64,000 bases of DNA, from assembly GCA_905221605.1 (NCBI GenBank), contig CAJNDS010000510.1:58293-122292 (forward strand), written 5' to 3'. The position numbers and the translations under genes were made by a program. This DNA is from Symbiodinium natans. Taxonomy: Eukaryota; Sar; Dinophyceae; Suessiales; Symbiodiniaceae. Shown here piece after piece: positions 12,782-23,034 of this stretch (position 1 is its first letter; every line of letters begins with the position of its first letter). The notes under the pieces are model-generated. The model was not told the DNA's origin and did not search any database. It was given only the letters and a program-made list of their open reading frames with translations.

Positions 12782-13309
12782 TTTTACCAACCGGATGCAA
12801 GGGTCAACAACAGGAATTGGGCAACTTTTGCACTTGAAGCTGCGGAAAGCTTCGTAATGCGAAAAGGGCTCGCTGCAATGCTCCCGTACTGCGCAGGCAC
12901 AGTGCTTTGGGTACATGACGGGGTATACGTCAAAAATAGAAACGCAGTTTCGCCCTTCATCGAAGGGGCTACTGAAGCGTTGGTTCAGCTCATCCAGGTG
13001 GGGCAGCACTGTCATCCACAGGTCACACCTAACCAGGAATTTGCTAACCTACAAGATGTCTTTGCTATTACCACCACGAAGAGTGAATTTAATGCGGCAG
13101 TTGATGCGTTAAACGCTGCGGGTATCGCGTGTCATAGCCCTGCTCTCCCAAAGCGCCCAAAGGCAACCACCAACAGGGTGTCCAAGCGCCTTATCCTGGA
13201 AGTTCAGGATATACTAGAGGTCGAGAGGCAAAGAGACGATAAAAGGAGACGCGTTGATGTTACAGCTGTTCCGCGTAGGGGATTGTGGGTAACACCCCCC
13301 TCGTTGTGA
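12782..13309 (+). CDS. First ORF of the giant element, probable C-terminal fragment
   Basis: The frame is open from the element's left boundary to a stop at 13309, with no ATG before residue 25 or so, so it is probably the end of a larger protein lost by 5' truncation. The product is about 175 residues with a Lys/Arg-rich stretch near the C-terminus. The segment Leu-Trp-Val-His-Asp-Gly-Val-Tyr-Val loosely resembles the His-Asp-Glu motif of family A DNA polymerases, but nothing else supports this and I do not assign it. Function unknown. Confidence 0.5.
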   Translation, partial: FYQPDARVNNRNWATFALEAAESFVMRKGLAAMLPYCAGTVLWVHDGVYVKNRNAVSPFIEGATEALVQLIQVGQHCHPQVTPNQEFANLQDVFAITTTKSEFNAAVDALNAAGIACHSPALPKRPKATTNRVSKRLILEVQDILEVERQRDDKRRRVDVTAVPRRGLWVTPPSL

Positions 13310-13401
13310 TGCGTGTAGTCCCCATTTCAACCACCCTCCCTCTTTCGTGATGGCGGCACCTTTGGCTCAGACCAGTTGTGAACGCCCGGGCACAACCAAA
13401 C

Positions 13402-13983
13402 ATGCTGGCCGCCACACGCTGCCTCCTGGCTTGGCGTTACCATGAAGCCATTGGTAGTCATTCCAGCACAGCTGACTTCGAACTCACAGTTCTCCCTGCT
13501 GCAGCGGGAGCGATCCTCGTGGCTCTCTTAGAGGAAAGTAAGTCGAACGAAGCCCTCTCCCCGTACAATAAGGATCGTTTATATCGAGGCGTCTCCTTTG
13601 GTAATCCACTGATCATTCACGAGATTGTCGAAGATCTGGATGAGGAAAAACTCCTACTTGCATGGACTCTCATTGAAGTCATTGCAAGGCTGGACGCTGC
13701 CACTCAACCTCGCGCTACCGTGTCAATGCTATGGAAAATAAGTGCACCAAATCTCCGTGCCATCTCGTGCGTTGGAGAACGTGCGCTTGCCCAATCACTT
13801 TCGGAGCACTTTTCTTTGACCCCCAAGTGGTCTTCACGAGTTGTCGGGGCTTTAATCGGGCACAAAACTGGTTGGGGTAGGGTAGAAGCATTGCTCCAGG
13901 TCTTAATGCCAAGAGCAACAGTCATTGCCCGTGAACTGTGTGAGTGTGAACAATTCCCCTATCACTTCTTTTGGCCGTGGTAG
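13402..13983 (+). CDS. Giant element ORF, hypothetical protein, about 193 aa
   Basis: The frame runs from the ATG at 13402 to a TAG at 13983. It is open upstream to 13378 but without another ATG. The product is mixed helical with no recognised motif. After the TAG the same frame continues with only scattered stops to about 14355, so a longer, decayed protein is possible. Confidence 0.5.
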   Translation: MLAATRCLLAWRYHEAIGSHSSTADFELTVLPAAAGAILVALLEESKSNEALSPYNKDRLYRGVSFGNPLIIHEIVEDLDEEKLLLAWTLIEVIARLDAATQPRATVSMLWKISAPNLRAISCVGERALAQSLSEHFSLTPKWSSRVVGALIGHKTGWGRVEALLQVLMPRATVIARELCECEQFPYHFFWPW

Positions 13984-14317
13984 TCATACCTTGTTTCTTC
14001 TCACACAATAGATCCAGAGCCACGTTATTGGCTTTAATGCCCCTGGCTGGACCCACCTCACTTTGGCCATCTGTTCGCAGACAGTGGAGCTATGTGCCAA
14101 TGTGTCCACTGAGTGAGGGTGTGGTTGCCCCTTGTCGGTGGGCTTTATTGCCGCTTATGGTACTCGTACCTTTACGTGCTCCGTTATTTGCTTCGTTGTT
14201 CGATCACTGCTAACATTGTGATCACCTACCCCTCCCCATCCGAATATAGTTGGCACATGCGTGACAGTTATTTTGCTCAAGCGCTCGTTATGGGAGCACT
14301 GACCCTTAACCCGCGCA

Positions 14318-15001
14318 ATGGCCTTCTGTCTGGATTTGGCGCCGGATCATCTTAGGAAGATTCTTGGCTCTTCCATCCATACTTCGCCCTGCCTCTTCTC
14401 GTATGACAACAAATTCTGCACCGTGGAGTCCAGTATCGCCTTTTGCATTATGCAGCTGGCTGGCACGGTCTCCATTCGTGCACACTTGGATGCCGATGTA
14501 AAGTCCTCCAAATTGGTTGGGGCTGCTCTCCAGCTTATCCACCGGTCAGTCCGTGAAGCAGCTTCTCGTTGTAGGGTAAGGTATGCTGGCCTTGTTGCCA
14601 ATCTCACCCTAGTGCGCGTTACTCAACATCAAGGCTGTATGATTCAAATCGTTTGGTGCGTTGCCCCCTTTCGACAAGAAGCTCTTGAAGGGGATACTCT
14701 CCAACTTACCACTCAACTTTTCCCTGCCTTATGTGCTTTGTGCCCGAACCGCCTGCAGCCAGATCTCCTTGGGGTCTTCGCTGTCTCGCAACTTAGTCAC
14801 CTACCTGTCCCTCCGTGCTGTGCCCTGGTAGATTGGCCGGTGGGCACACCGTTCACTGTATATGCCTACAATGATCTCCTGGCTGTAAGGGCTGCGCATC
14901 CACCCGTCACTGTTGGCTGGCCGTCTTGGCACCTGCAGCCGATTGGAATGACCTACCTTGCCCTGTTTTGGCTTCTTGTAGCTGGCCTGTGTCCCTGTTG
15001 A
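14318..15001 (+). CDS. Giant element ORF, hypothetical protein, 227 aa
   Basis: ATG at 14318, TGA at 15001. The protein is rich in Leu, Ala and Cys, with a hydrophobic C-terminus that could be a membrane segment. It is not recognised. It follows a region of disrupted frames (13984-14317), so it may belong to a larger ORF that has suffered indels. Confidence 0.45.
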   Translation: MAFCLDLAPDHLRKILGSSIHTSPCLFSYDNKFCTVESSIAFCIMQLAGTVSIRAHLDADVKSSKLVGAALQLIHRSVREAASRCRVRYAGLVANLTLVRVTQHQGCMIQIVWCVAPFRQEALEGDTLQLTTQLFPALCALCPNRLQPDLLGVFAVSQLSHLPVPPCCALVDWPVGTPFTVYAYNDLLAVRAAHPPVTVGWPSWHLQPIGMTYLALFWLLVAGLCPC

Positions 15002-15232
15002 TGGTCAAATGCGTTCAAGCGATGAGAGAACGCAGTGGGCACCTCGAGTGTCGATCTTTTGTCCTGGCCGACTCACAAGGGGCAGTTGCGAGTCCTGCGT
15101 CGGCAGTACTCCGAGCTTTTGCTCCGAATGCAAACATACTCCTGAAAATGCAGTAGGGACCCCGCCCCTTCACTAATGCTGCTTTCGCGGTTTTGCATTC
15201 TAGGGAATGTGTTGGCGGGACTTTTTCATGGG

Positions 15233-15251
15233 TGTTGTGCAGTGCTGGCTC
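15233..15251 (+). repeat. Target-site duplication, left copy (nested element)
   Basis: TGTTGTGCAGTGCTGGCTC occurs here and exactly again at 32786-32804. It abuts the T run (minus-strand poly(A)) of the nested element. The flanking bases differ, so the duplication is exactly 19 bp. Confidence 0.92.
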
Positions 15252-15266
15252 TTTTTTTTTTTTTTT

Positions 15267-17025
15267 GGACTGGCGCCTCTTTACTACATCAGTAGCACAG
15301 TAGGCCGGTCTTGTTGGGCTCGACGTAAAGGGTGAAACAGAGTCAGCGCACACAACCCGCCAGACACAACACGAAACCACCAAAGAACAGACACCGAAGA
15401 AACAAAGCGAGCAATCGCGCTAAACTACTAGATACCCCACGGACTCAGTACTCGAGGTCGTCAATGAAGTCCCGGTGCGCAAGGAAGCACAGAGCTTGTG
15501 GGGGATTCGCAAAATGCGACGTTGCCAGATTCACAAAATCACCATCATGTAGCCACTGGTGCGACAGCGGTTAGTCAAACCGAAGTCATCAGACGAGGTT
15601 CGGATCGCTTAATCGTTGTCAAGAAAAGACAACCGACACTCAATGGCGAAAGGATGTTGCAAGTCAGACTCCCAAGGGGGGATGAAAGATGTGCATATGC
15701 CCCATGGTGGTCAGCCAGTGAGGACTTAACAGCAAGAACAATCCAGGCAAGACCGGCCCAGGGCACTCCATGGTGGTCAGCCAGTGGAGTAGCTCCGAGC
15801 ACAGGGTTCACCAGTCAACCTGGCGCACAAGTGCCCACCCTCAAAGGCGCCCGCGCACGGCCAGAGGGGGGGGCGAGAGTAGCAGCAGCTACCGATTACC
15901 TGGCGCCCAAGGGCCCACCCTCAGAGGTGCCCGCGCACAGTCAGAGGGGGGGCGAGAGTAGCAGCAGCTACCGATTCCACGGGGAGAGTCCACGGGGAGT
16001 TACCAAACCCTTAACGCCACAGGGTTTATAATGACACCGAGGGACCTCCCAGTCCAGGCATCTCACACAAGGCTACGCCACTTTGGCGCTGGCCTGCGCA
16101 TCGGCACGCATCAGGTCCCTTCACCCAAACCCGCGAGGTACGTCGGTAAGGAGATGGGAGGGCTCACATCACCATCATGCAGCCACCAATGCGAATACAT
16201 TCAGCACCAGCCAAGGCCGTTCACGAGAAGGTTCACAGTTTCGCCATCACAGGTGGAGCAAAGTCGTGCCTCAGCACGGAACGTTGTAGGTGTCAACCTT
16301 CGTGTTCCGAAGAAAAAAGTTGCCCCATGGTGGTCAGCCAGTGGGGACTTAACGGCAAGAACAAAGGGGTAGGACCAGCCCAGAGTACTCCATGGTGGTC
16401 AGCCAGTGGAGCCTCTCCGAGCACAAAGCGCAACGTTCTTTTGACTCACAAGAGCGCGTCCGCCGGCCAAAGCAGGCTTGCTGCTTCGTTCCACTTAGAG
16501 CCATCAGGTAAACCAAAGCAGGCGGGGACCCCACCTGCCCCGCAGGAAGCGGGAGAGTCCCCCAATCGAAACTTTGCACTCAAGGCCAAGCAACTATCTT
16601 CTTGGCCGGTGAGGGTTGAGGGTTCAATACCCAGAATCAGACCGTCCCTGCCCAAACTGACAGACGTCGGTGAGGAGATGTGAGGGCTCACATCACGCTT
16701 GGCGACCTACCGATGGGGAGGTAGTCATGTATGGCTGCTTTGACGCAAGCAGAGATAGACACCAAGCAGGCAGGGAACCCCGTAGCAACCCAAGCACAGG
16801 CGAGAATGGCTCTCGTGAAGGCCAGGTTGTTCACAGGTGCTCGATGGCACATTGCCAGGGAAGTGGAAACCTGATCTCCGCATGGGAGTGTCCACAACCC
16901 GGAAGCAGCATTCCCTAGCTGGTCTCTCCCAATAGGCATGACGTCGTTGTACGCCAAGGGGGTGTCACCTTCGTGACGAGAGATGGTCAACCCTCTAGTC
17001 CGAGGGGTTCACACTTGATCGTAGT
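15267..17025 (-). other. 3' untranslated region of the nested copy
   Basis: This is the reverse complement of outer 56107-58317, including duplicated blocks ending in TGGCTGACCACCATGG-like sequence and degenerate pieces of the hydrolase-like gene at 44922-45791. No intact ORF is supported. Because it mirrors the right end of the outer copy it looks like a long terminal inverted repeat, but this follows from the two copies being in opposite orientation. Confidence 0.8.
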
Positions 17026-17957
17026 ACATAGAAGTGGTATAATTTACTGGCGGGCCGCCTCAGACCAGCGGACAAGTCAGAAACATCAACAACCACGGCA
17101 ACGTAAAATGGACTCCAAAAAGGTGGTTTTGGAAGCCATGGCCCCAAACACGCCAAGGCCCACCACCAGGATGCGCTGCTCTGGCGAGCTGCAAACAATC
17201 CAGAGACTTATGACCCTAGATACTGTTTTCGAGGCCACACTAGACTGTAGTCAACCTAAATGAGCAGCCAGGAAGATCAACTAGGCCATGGCAACATGGC
17301 ACCAGACTCAGGACTCCCACAAAGGTGGTCTTGGAAGCTATGGGCCCAAAACATGTCACTGTGCACATAAGGGACTCCACGAAGGTGGTTGGGGAAGGCC
17401 CCATGAACCTAAACATGTCACTCCCCATTCCCATTCAATCACATCATATCCTGATTGTTCAGAAACCTTTATCTTAAAACCAGATGTCTCAGGAAAGAAC
17501 TGTGGGCTCCAAAGCAAATTCTAAAAAAATATCATTATTTACTGTTCTTTTCAAAACGGGTTCGTCGGTTCCGTGAAGAATTCCATCCATGCTTCTTTCA
17601 ACATATATATATATATATCTCTCTTTCTTTCTTTTTTTAATGACACGCTTGAGCAATTCACATATATATATATATATAATAAATATTTATTGCTATATGT
17701 ATTCTTCTTCAGTACTTTCAACCATTCCTCTCAGAAGGAAATGATTTGAGGATTTGCCACAAACTCTTTCAGGGCCATTTCAGGGGCCTTGAGCCTTGAA
17801 CGCTGTAGTATTGTGTTATGGCGCACTTGACGTCATGATGCGTGGTCCGGCCCGGCCCGGCCCAGAACGGCTTAAGCTTTTGATTTTCTTGGTTGCTTCG
17901 CAGCTTAACTCAGCTGAGGCGGGCAGCAGGGCTTGGGTGGCCAGGTTCGCTGTCGTT

Positions 17958-18325
17958 TGCCTTCGTGAACCTTCACGGTGACCGGACACTTTCGTGAGCT
18001 TTCGTGAGCTTTCGTGCGGGGGGCAAACACTTTCGTGAAGGGCCACTGTGCTTTCGTGAAGCCAAAAAAACTTTCGTGAGCTTTCGTGAACTTTCGTGGG
18101 GGTACTTTCGTGCACTTTCGTGAACGGGACAAAACACTTTCGTGAAGGGCCCCCCGTGCTTTCGTGAGGACAAAAACTTTCGTGAGCTTTCGTGCAGGGG
18201 CCGACCACTTTCGTGAGGGAGCCAAACACTTTCGTGAGCCAACCGGGCACTTTCGTGAGGCAGCCGGGCGCTTTCGCGAGGCAGCCGGGCACTTTCGTGA
18301 GAGCCAAAACCACTTTCGTGAAGCA
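17958..18325. repeat. CTTTCGTGAG minisatellite
   Basis: About two dozen copies of the core CTTTCGTG, often CTTTCGTGAG, separated by 0-20 bases of variable GC-rich spacer. Some copies occur in directly abutting runs. Several translations of the region are long low-complexity ORFs and are not genes. Confidence 0.9.
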
Positions 18326-18420
18326 ATCCTGAGCCTAAAAAGGCCATCGGGGAAGAAATTTTGGAAGAGTCGAAAACCAATTCAACCAATCCAACGAAAA
18401 AAAAATAAATCATGATTTCT

Positions 18421-18452
18421 GGGCCGGGCCGGGCCGGGCCGGGCCGGGCCGG
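18421..18452. repeat. GGGCC pentanucleotide repeat
   Basis: About six GGGCC units. A shorter inverted version (CCCGG/GGCCC) lies near 17848-17866, so the two could pair across the minisatellite inside the same transposon. It is followed by several TTTCAGCG units to 18510. Confidence 0.9.
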
Positions 18453-18590
18453 TGGGGCGGCTTCAGCGTTTCAGCGTTTCAGCATTTCAGCGTTTCAGCG
18501 TTTCAGTGTTTCAGTGTGCACAGCTAAAGGCAACAGGTTGCGATCAAAGACAGCTATCCACGCAGCTGTTTTTTTTTACGAACACGCAAA

Positions 18591-18775
18591 TCACATCAAT
18601 CACATCACATCACATCACATCACATCACATCACATCACATCACATCACATCACATCACATCACATCACATCACATCACATCACATCACATCACATCACAT
18701 CACACATCATCACATCAATCATCACATCAATCATCAATCATGACACATCACATCACATCATCACATCACCAAATC
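18591..18775. repeat. CATCA microsatellite
   Basis: More than 20 units of CATCA, near-perfect to about 18705 and degenerate to 18775. The long Thr/Ser/His ORFs across it are repeat artefacts. Confidence 0.95.
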
Positions 18776-19012
18776 AAAAATCAGTCATCAGCCAGTTTGA
18801 GTCTGATTGAGTTTTGAGTCTCTCCGGACTTCAAACGGACTTGGACTTCGAGCGAGCCTCCCCACATTCGACTTTCGACTTCAAGCAACTCCAAATTTTA
18901 ATTTCAAACTTTAAAATTTCAAGTTCAGATTTTCGAATTTCGGTTTCCGCCGGCTGCCATTCATGTTTTACCATATCAACGAACCCACCAGTAAATTTTA
19001 CCACATAGAAGT

Positions 19013-19892
19013 AGGCAACCTGCCCACCTCGAGGTCGAGGGGGCAGAGGAAAGGAAGATTGGCCGTTTTACCGATGACAGAGCTGGAACATCCAGGCAGC
19101 CCAGAGCAGTCCGTGGCAGATGGCCAGTGGAGCAACCACGAAAGAAAGGCCCCCCGTCACCATAGGCACACTGCAGGGCCGACACAGAAGGGTGTTCACA
19201 GGTGCAGGCACAGGCAGTGAGCACACAGAAGAAAGGCACGATTCAAGCCGTGGCTCCCAGTCCGGACGCCGAGAGCGATGGCCATCTGAGGTGGTATGGA
19301 AACGCGTACGGCTGGGCATGACCTGCATTGGAGGCAGCTCTTGCTCATCGACTCCCCACTCAGGGATGCCGTCCGGAATAAGGATACCTCTGTATCTTGT
19401 CATTGAGGTTTGGGCCGCGAGCCACATCACCCGGACAGCTTCCTGGATTTGCCGGTACTGCACAACACCTTCGTCCTTATACCGAAAGGGGAAGGAGGTA
19501 ACTGCCGCACGTAGAGCCGAAGGATCAGGGTTCTTGGAGGTGCCATGGCAGTACATCTTGAACCAGAAGCTGTTGAGTCGCTGCTTGGTTGGATGTCCAG
19601 CTCGCATGAGCCCCTTAATGGCAGCCCAGTGAGCAGTGGCTGCGTCATACCACGGAAATGGGCTGAGACATCCACTTCTCGCAAAGCTGCAAGGTCAGTT
19701 CGCAGCTTCGAGAAGCGCCAATCATTCACCTGTGCCTCGTTCGTCCTCCGCATCCGACATGTCATCCAGGGAGAACCTTCGTTAGTTCGAAAGAGATGCT
19801 GACGACCTCCGGCGAGGCTGCCGCAGTGTTCACTTCCACAGCCGCGCAGCCATTCTGTGAGAAGTGTCAGGCCATTCCAAAGTCATAAACTG
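19013..19892 (-). pseudogene. Nested copy: C-terminal part of the 745-aa ORF
   Basis: This is the reverse complement of outer 54895-56100. The minus frame at 19068-19607 matches the C-terminal 150 or so residues of the outer 745-residue protein, then runs into frameshifts. The upstream end is cut at about 19892 by the 8.8-kb insertion. It is inactive as a separate gene. Confidence 0.8.
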
Positions 19893-20294
19893 ACTGAACT
19901 TGGGTTTTTTGCCTGACGGCAAAATGGGGGTGCGAAGCACTCTCTGCTTGGCATCAAATCAGGGGGCCACATGGATTACATGGCCCCATTACCTACGACG
20001 AAGCTAAGTGTCCAGGGTTTATTTTCAGGTTTGAGGGTCGGGTTTTTAGGCTCAAAGGTACTCTGTTTGAACCGACAAACAGACGTCGAAGCCAGTCCAT
20101 TGCTCCTTTTGTGTTTTCGCGTGCCCTAAACCCTTCCTGGACCATGAAAGTTTCTGCGTTCTGGTCTAGGGTTGAGGCCTGAGGGTCTAGGGTTCTGGGC
20201 TAGAGGCTACAGGGTCCCGGGTTTCGGTCTAGGGCGCAGGGTGTAGGCCATTGCTCCTTTTCGTGTTATCAGCTTTTGCGGCGAAGACGGAGGA

Positions 20295-20795
20295 GATGCT
20301 GCCCTGCGTGCGACGGTTTTTCCGTGTTCTGAGTGTCTTGAAGCGCTCTAAACCTCAATCACTGAGTGACTTAATTGCAGTATTTTGATGTTTTTTTTGT
20401 TTTCGACTTCGTGTACAGGCTTTTCCAATATCATTTGGGTCTTGTGAGTTTTTTGAAGTGCTCCGAAACCCTAATCACTCAGTGACTCGATTTCCGTACT
20501 TTGATGTTGATGTTTTTTTTGGTTCGACTTGTTTGTGTATAAGCTTTCCAATATTATTCTTGCCATCTTGGTGTTTAGAGCATTTTGAAGCGCTTCTTTT
20601 CCCAATCACTCAATGACCTGTAATGATCTGATTTGCGTATTTTGATGTTGATGCTGCTCTGTCCCGACTTGTTCGTGCGTGACCTTTTCCAATATTATGC
20701 TTGCGATTCTGGTGTTTTTGAGCGTTTTGAAGCGCCTCTAAACAGAGTAACCTGATTCTAGTATTTCGATTTTGATGCTTGGGCTGGAAGGACAT
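20295..20795. repeat. Four tandem repeats of about 125 bp
   Basis: Each unit carries an AATCACT(C/G)A(G/A)TGAC core, a T-rich tract after TTTTGATGTTGATG, a CGACTTGTT-like block and CTTTTCCAATATTAT, ending in TTTTGAAGCGC. The four units are diverged from one another. No coding capacity is apparent. Confidence 0.8.
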
Positions 20796-21622
20796 GTAGG
20801 GCTTAGCAAAACTTGCTTAGTGCCTGCAGGGCTCGGCGACTACGTCCGTCTGCTATAGGTGCAGGGGCCCCCTCTATCGCGTCACCACGGGATCTTGCGT
20901 GGGGAGCTGGCTCTTCGGCACAAGGCCCTGGCCTGGGAGTGTCTGCACGGTTTCAGGGCTGTCGCACGGTTGATGCAAGGTTTCGGAGCCTTCAGGGCAG
21001 CTTCGGCAGGCTAATGGAAACTTGGGGGGTTTCGGGGGTCTTGGCGTTTCAGGGCCTCGCTCCGTGGATACCTCTTCTGGAAGGTAGGGTAGAAGGTGAT
21101 CCATGAGTGCTGGAGTTGGGGTTCCGGAGAGCTCAGGGGCCACGGCTCGCCCAACCCTTGAAAGGTCTACAGGAGAATCGGCGCATGTGGATTTGCTCTG
21201 GATGAGCAGCAGTTCCACTGGCTCCCGATTTTCCCTGGGTTGGGTTGGCGGGACAAAAAGTTTTCTCAGCGAGAGTGCTCAACCTTGAGAGCCCAAGGAA
21301 ACATGGAACATGATGCTGCTCAGCAAATACATGTATGGACATGCGCGTGAAACGTGTAAAAACAATCAAAGAGAAGAGTTGCTCAGCAACAAGGTAAAAT
21401 TTCACTGTAAAAGTTCGCATGGTGAAAAACAATCTTCGCCCAAAACATTTCAACCAAGCAGGGGGAGGGGGACGAAGGAAACTCAGAAAGAGCATCGTGA
21501 AAAACCGTGCACCGCACTACAACAACTTTTAGTAGAGAGGCCTGTCAGCAAGCTGAAATGCTTCCTCCAAAACAAAAACGTGAGACATCTTGAGACTGTG
21601 CCCCGGAACAGCAAACTTTTTT

Positions 21623-22999
21623 CTACGTTGTTTCCGTCTGGATGCTAGGCCTTTGCCTTTTTCTGGACAGCATCCAGGTCTTGCGCTTCCAGACAGGCTT
21701 CTGCCTTCCCCGTCGCCCGTGGCTTCCAAGCGATCCCGATAGCCAGGACTGGAGCAGCTGCAGGCACTTACAAGCGTTGGCTTGGAGGATACCGACATCC
21801 ACGGCCAGCTGCCAGGGCACAACCACACCATCATCGAGTCTAGTAAACTCCACCCTTCCTGGCCAAAGCCGCTCCAGTGACGCCTTCCAATGCCGGACCT
21901 CTTCTGCCAGCCACTGCTGGGCATCAGAAGGCACCGGCAGGCCACGCGACATCCGTCGCAAGTGCAGGAACGCCTGGCTGTTCGAGCCAATCGTGGCCAG
22001 GTCTGTGGGTACGCTGCTCTGAGACCACGCGAGCTTGCCCACTCCGCGATCTGCAGCTTGGAGATATTGAAAAACATGCCCTAGGGCTAGGTCACTAAAA
22101 TGTGGCACGCCAGCCATGTGCGAAAACGCCTCCTCTATGCAGGAGGCGTGGCTCATTTTCCACACGGCGTGAGTCCTCTTGTCCAGCCAGTATGGGAACA
22201 AGATGGTGTCCACGATCGTTCCCAGACTCAGCAGGCTTGTGGATCGTGTGGAAGGGTCGCCTAGCCGAGCATTGCCGAACTCAAGCGCCCAGCCGTATAG
22301 TTTTGGCAGCGCATCCTGGGTGGAAAGGCGCGTGTCCGGACTCTTGGCCAAGGCCTGCGCGAGAGTCAGTGAGCGGCCGGCCAGGGTGACCACAAAGCAC
22401 AGCAGCAGGTCCTCAACCGGGATACCAAGCCCCGCCGCGGCGGTCCAGTACTCCCGTATGGCCTCGGCCAAGGGATCCTGTCGGAAAGGGTTCTGATCCT
22501 TGGTAACCGTGTGGAGGTGCAGGGACTCCAGCACGACTGCAGCGGTCAAGTACGTCCCAGGCGTCGTTTGGAAGACGGGGTTTGCAGTGCTGAGGATAGC
22601 GTCATACAACTCCAGCGTCAGGAGCGAATCATGGGCCAGGCTTGTCAGGCGACCACGGCCATCGCCAGCTCGCCAGAGCATGTAAACCACAAGGAGGACG
22701 TCGAGGAGCAAGGCCTGCGCTGGCATGTCAAGGTGCCGCAACAGGAGATCCAGACTAGACAGCACTTGCGAGAAATCTTGCGTCTGGCGGACGGAGAGGA
22801 ACTTCATGCTGAAGAGGTCCCCAAGGCTGCGCTCGGCTCGGGAGCCAAAAGAGCGCGATGTGGGCCTGGCACCTTTCTGCAGCAGCGACAGCGCTGATAG
22901 CTTCTTTGAGGGCATGGCAGCGCGGCTTGAGACAACGGGGGAGTCCGTAAAACCCTTCTTTGCGTTCCTGGCAAGTTTGTCGGCTTCGGCGAACTGCAT
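21623..22999 (-). CDS. Hypothetical protein, about 458 aa, inside the 8.8-kb insertion
   Basis: The minus-strand frame is open without interruption from an ATG near 22999 to a stop at 21623. The protein is Leu- and Ala-rich and predicted mostly helical. It begins with a basic, Ser-rich segment of about 70 residues and ends in an Arg/Lys-rich tail (about 25 residues) that could be a nuclear or nucleic-acid-binding segment. No transposase, polymerase or helicase motif was seen. GC content is clearly higher than in the AT-rich repeats immediately to its right. It may be the coding part of the insertion or a captured gene; its role is unknown. Confidence 0.55.
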   Translation of the reverse strand: MQFAEADKLARNAKKGFTDSPVVSSRAAMPSKKLSALSLLQKGARPTSRSFGSRAERSLGDLFSMKFLSVRQTQDFSQVLSSLDLLLRHLDMPAQALLLDVLLVVYMLWRAGDGRGRLTSLAHDSLLTLELYDAILSTANPVFQTTPGTYLTAAVVLESLHLHTVTKDQNPFRQDPLAEAIREYWTAAAGLGIPVEDLLLCFVVTLAGRSLTLAQALAKSPDTRLSTQDALPKLYGWALEFGNARLGDPSTRSTSLLSLGTIVDTILFPYWLDKRTHAVWKMSHASCIEEAFSHMAGVPHFSDLALGHVFQYLQAADRGVGKLAWSQSSVPTDLATIGSNSQAFLHLRRMSRGLPVPSDAQQWLAEEVRHWKASLERLWPGRVEFTRLDDGVVVPWQLAVDVGILQANACKCLQLLQSWLSGSLGSHGRRGRQKPVWKRKTWMLSRKRQRPSIQTETT

Positions 23000-23034
23000 G
23001 TCCAGGGTCAAGGGTCAACATGGTACAATATGAG

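Larger units (their letters stand above)
17036..19002. mobile_element. TIR DNA transposon inserted in the nested copy
   Basis: Alignment with the outer copy breaks at 17036 and resumes at 19003. The break is flanked by the direct repeat ACATAGAAGT (17026-17035 and 19003-19012). The ends are inverted repeats, GGTATAATTTACTGGCGGG on the left and the complement of GGTAAAATTTACTGGTGGG on the right, 17 of 19 matching. No transposase ORF is seen, so it is non-autonomous. A 9-10 bp duplication is common among Mutator-like elements, but the superfamily is not certain. The interior is filled with simple repeats. Confidence 0.75.

Noticed and set aside
12850-12950. Family A DNA polymerase motif in the first ORF (His-Asp-Gly)
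   Set aside because: Only a nine-residue resemblance; the Glu of His-Asp-Glu is missing and no other polymerase motif is present.
16600-16640. tRNA-like T-arm (GGGTTCAATACCC)
   Set aside because: No acceptor, D or anticodon stem could be built around it; it lies in the 3' region of the nested element.
17958-18775. CRISPR-like repeat array
   Set aside because: The CTTTCGTGAG cores are short, spacers vary from 0 to 20 bases and are low-complexity, the CATCA tract is a plain microsatellite, and the DNA is eukaryotic.
18412-18817. Thr/Ser/His-rich ORFs of 121-132 codons
   Set aside because: They are translations of the CATCA microsatellite, open only because the repeat lacks stops.
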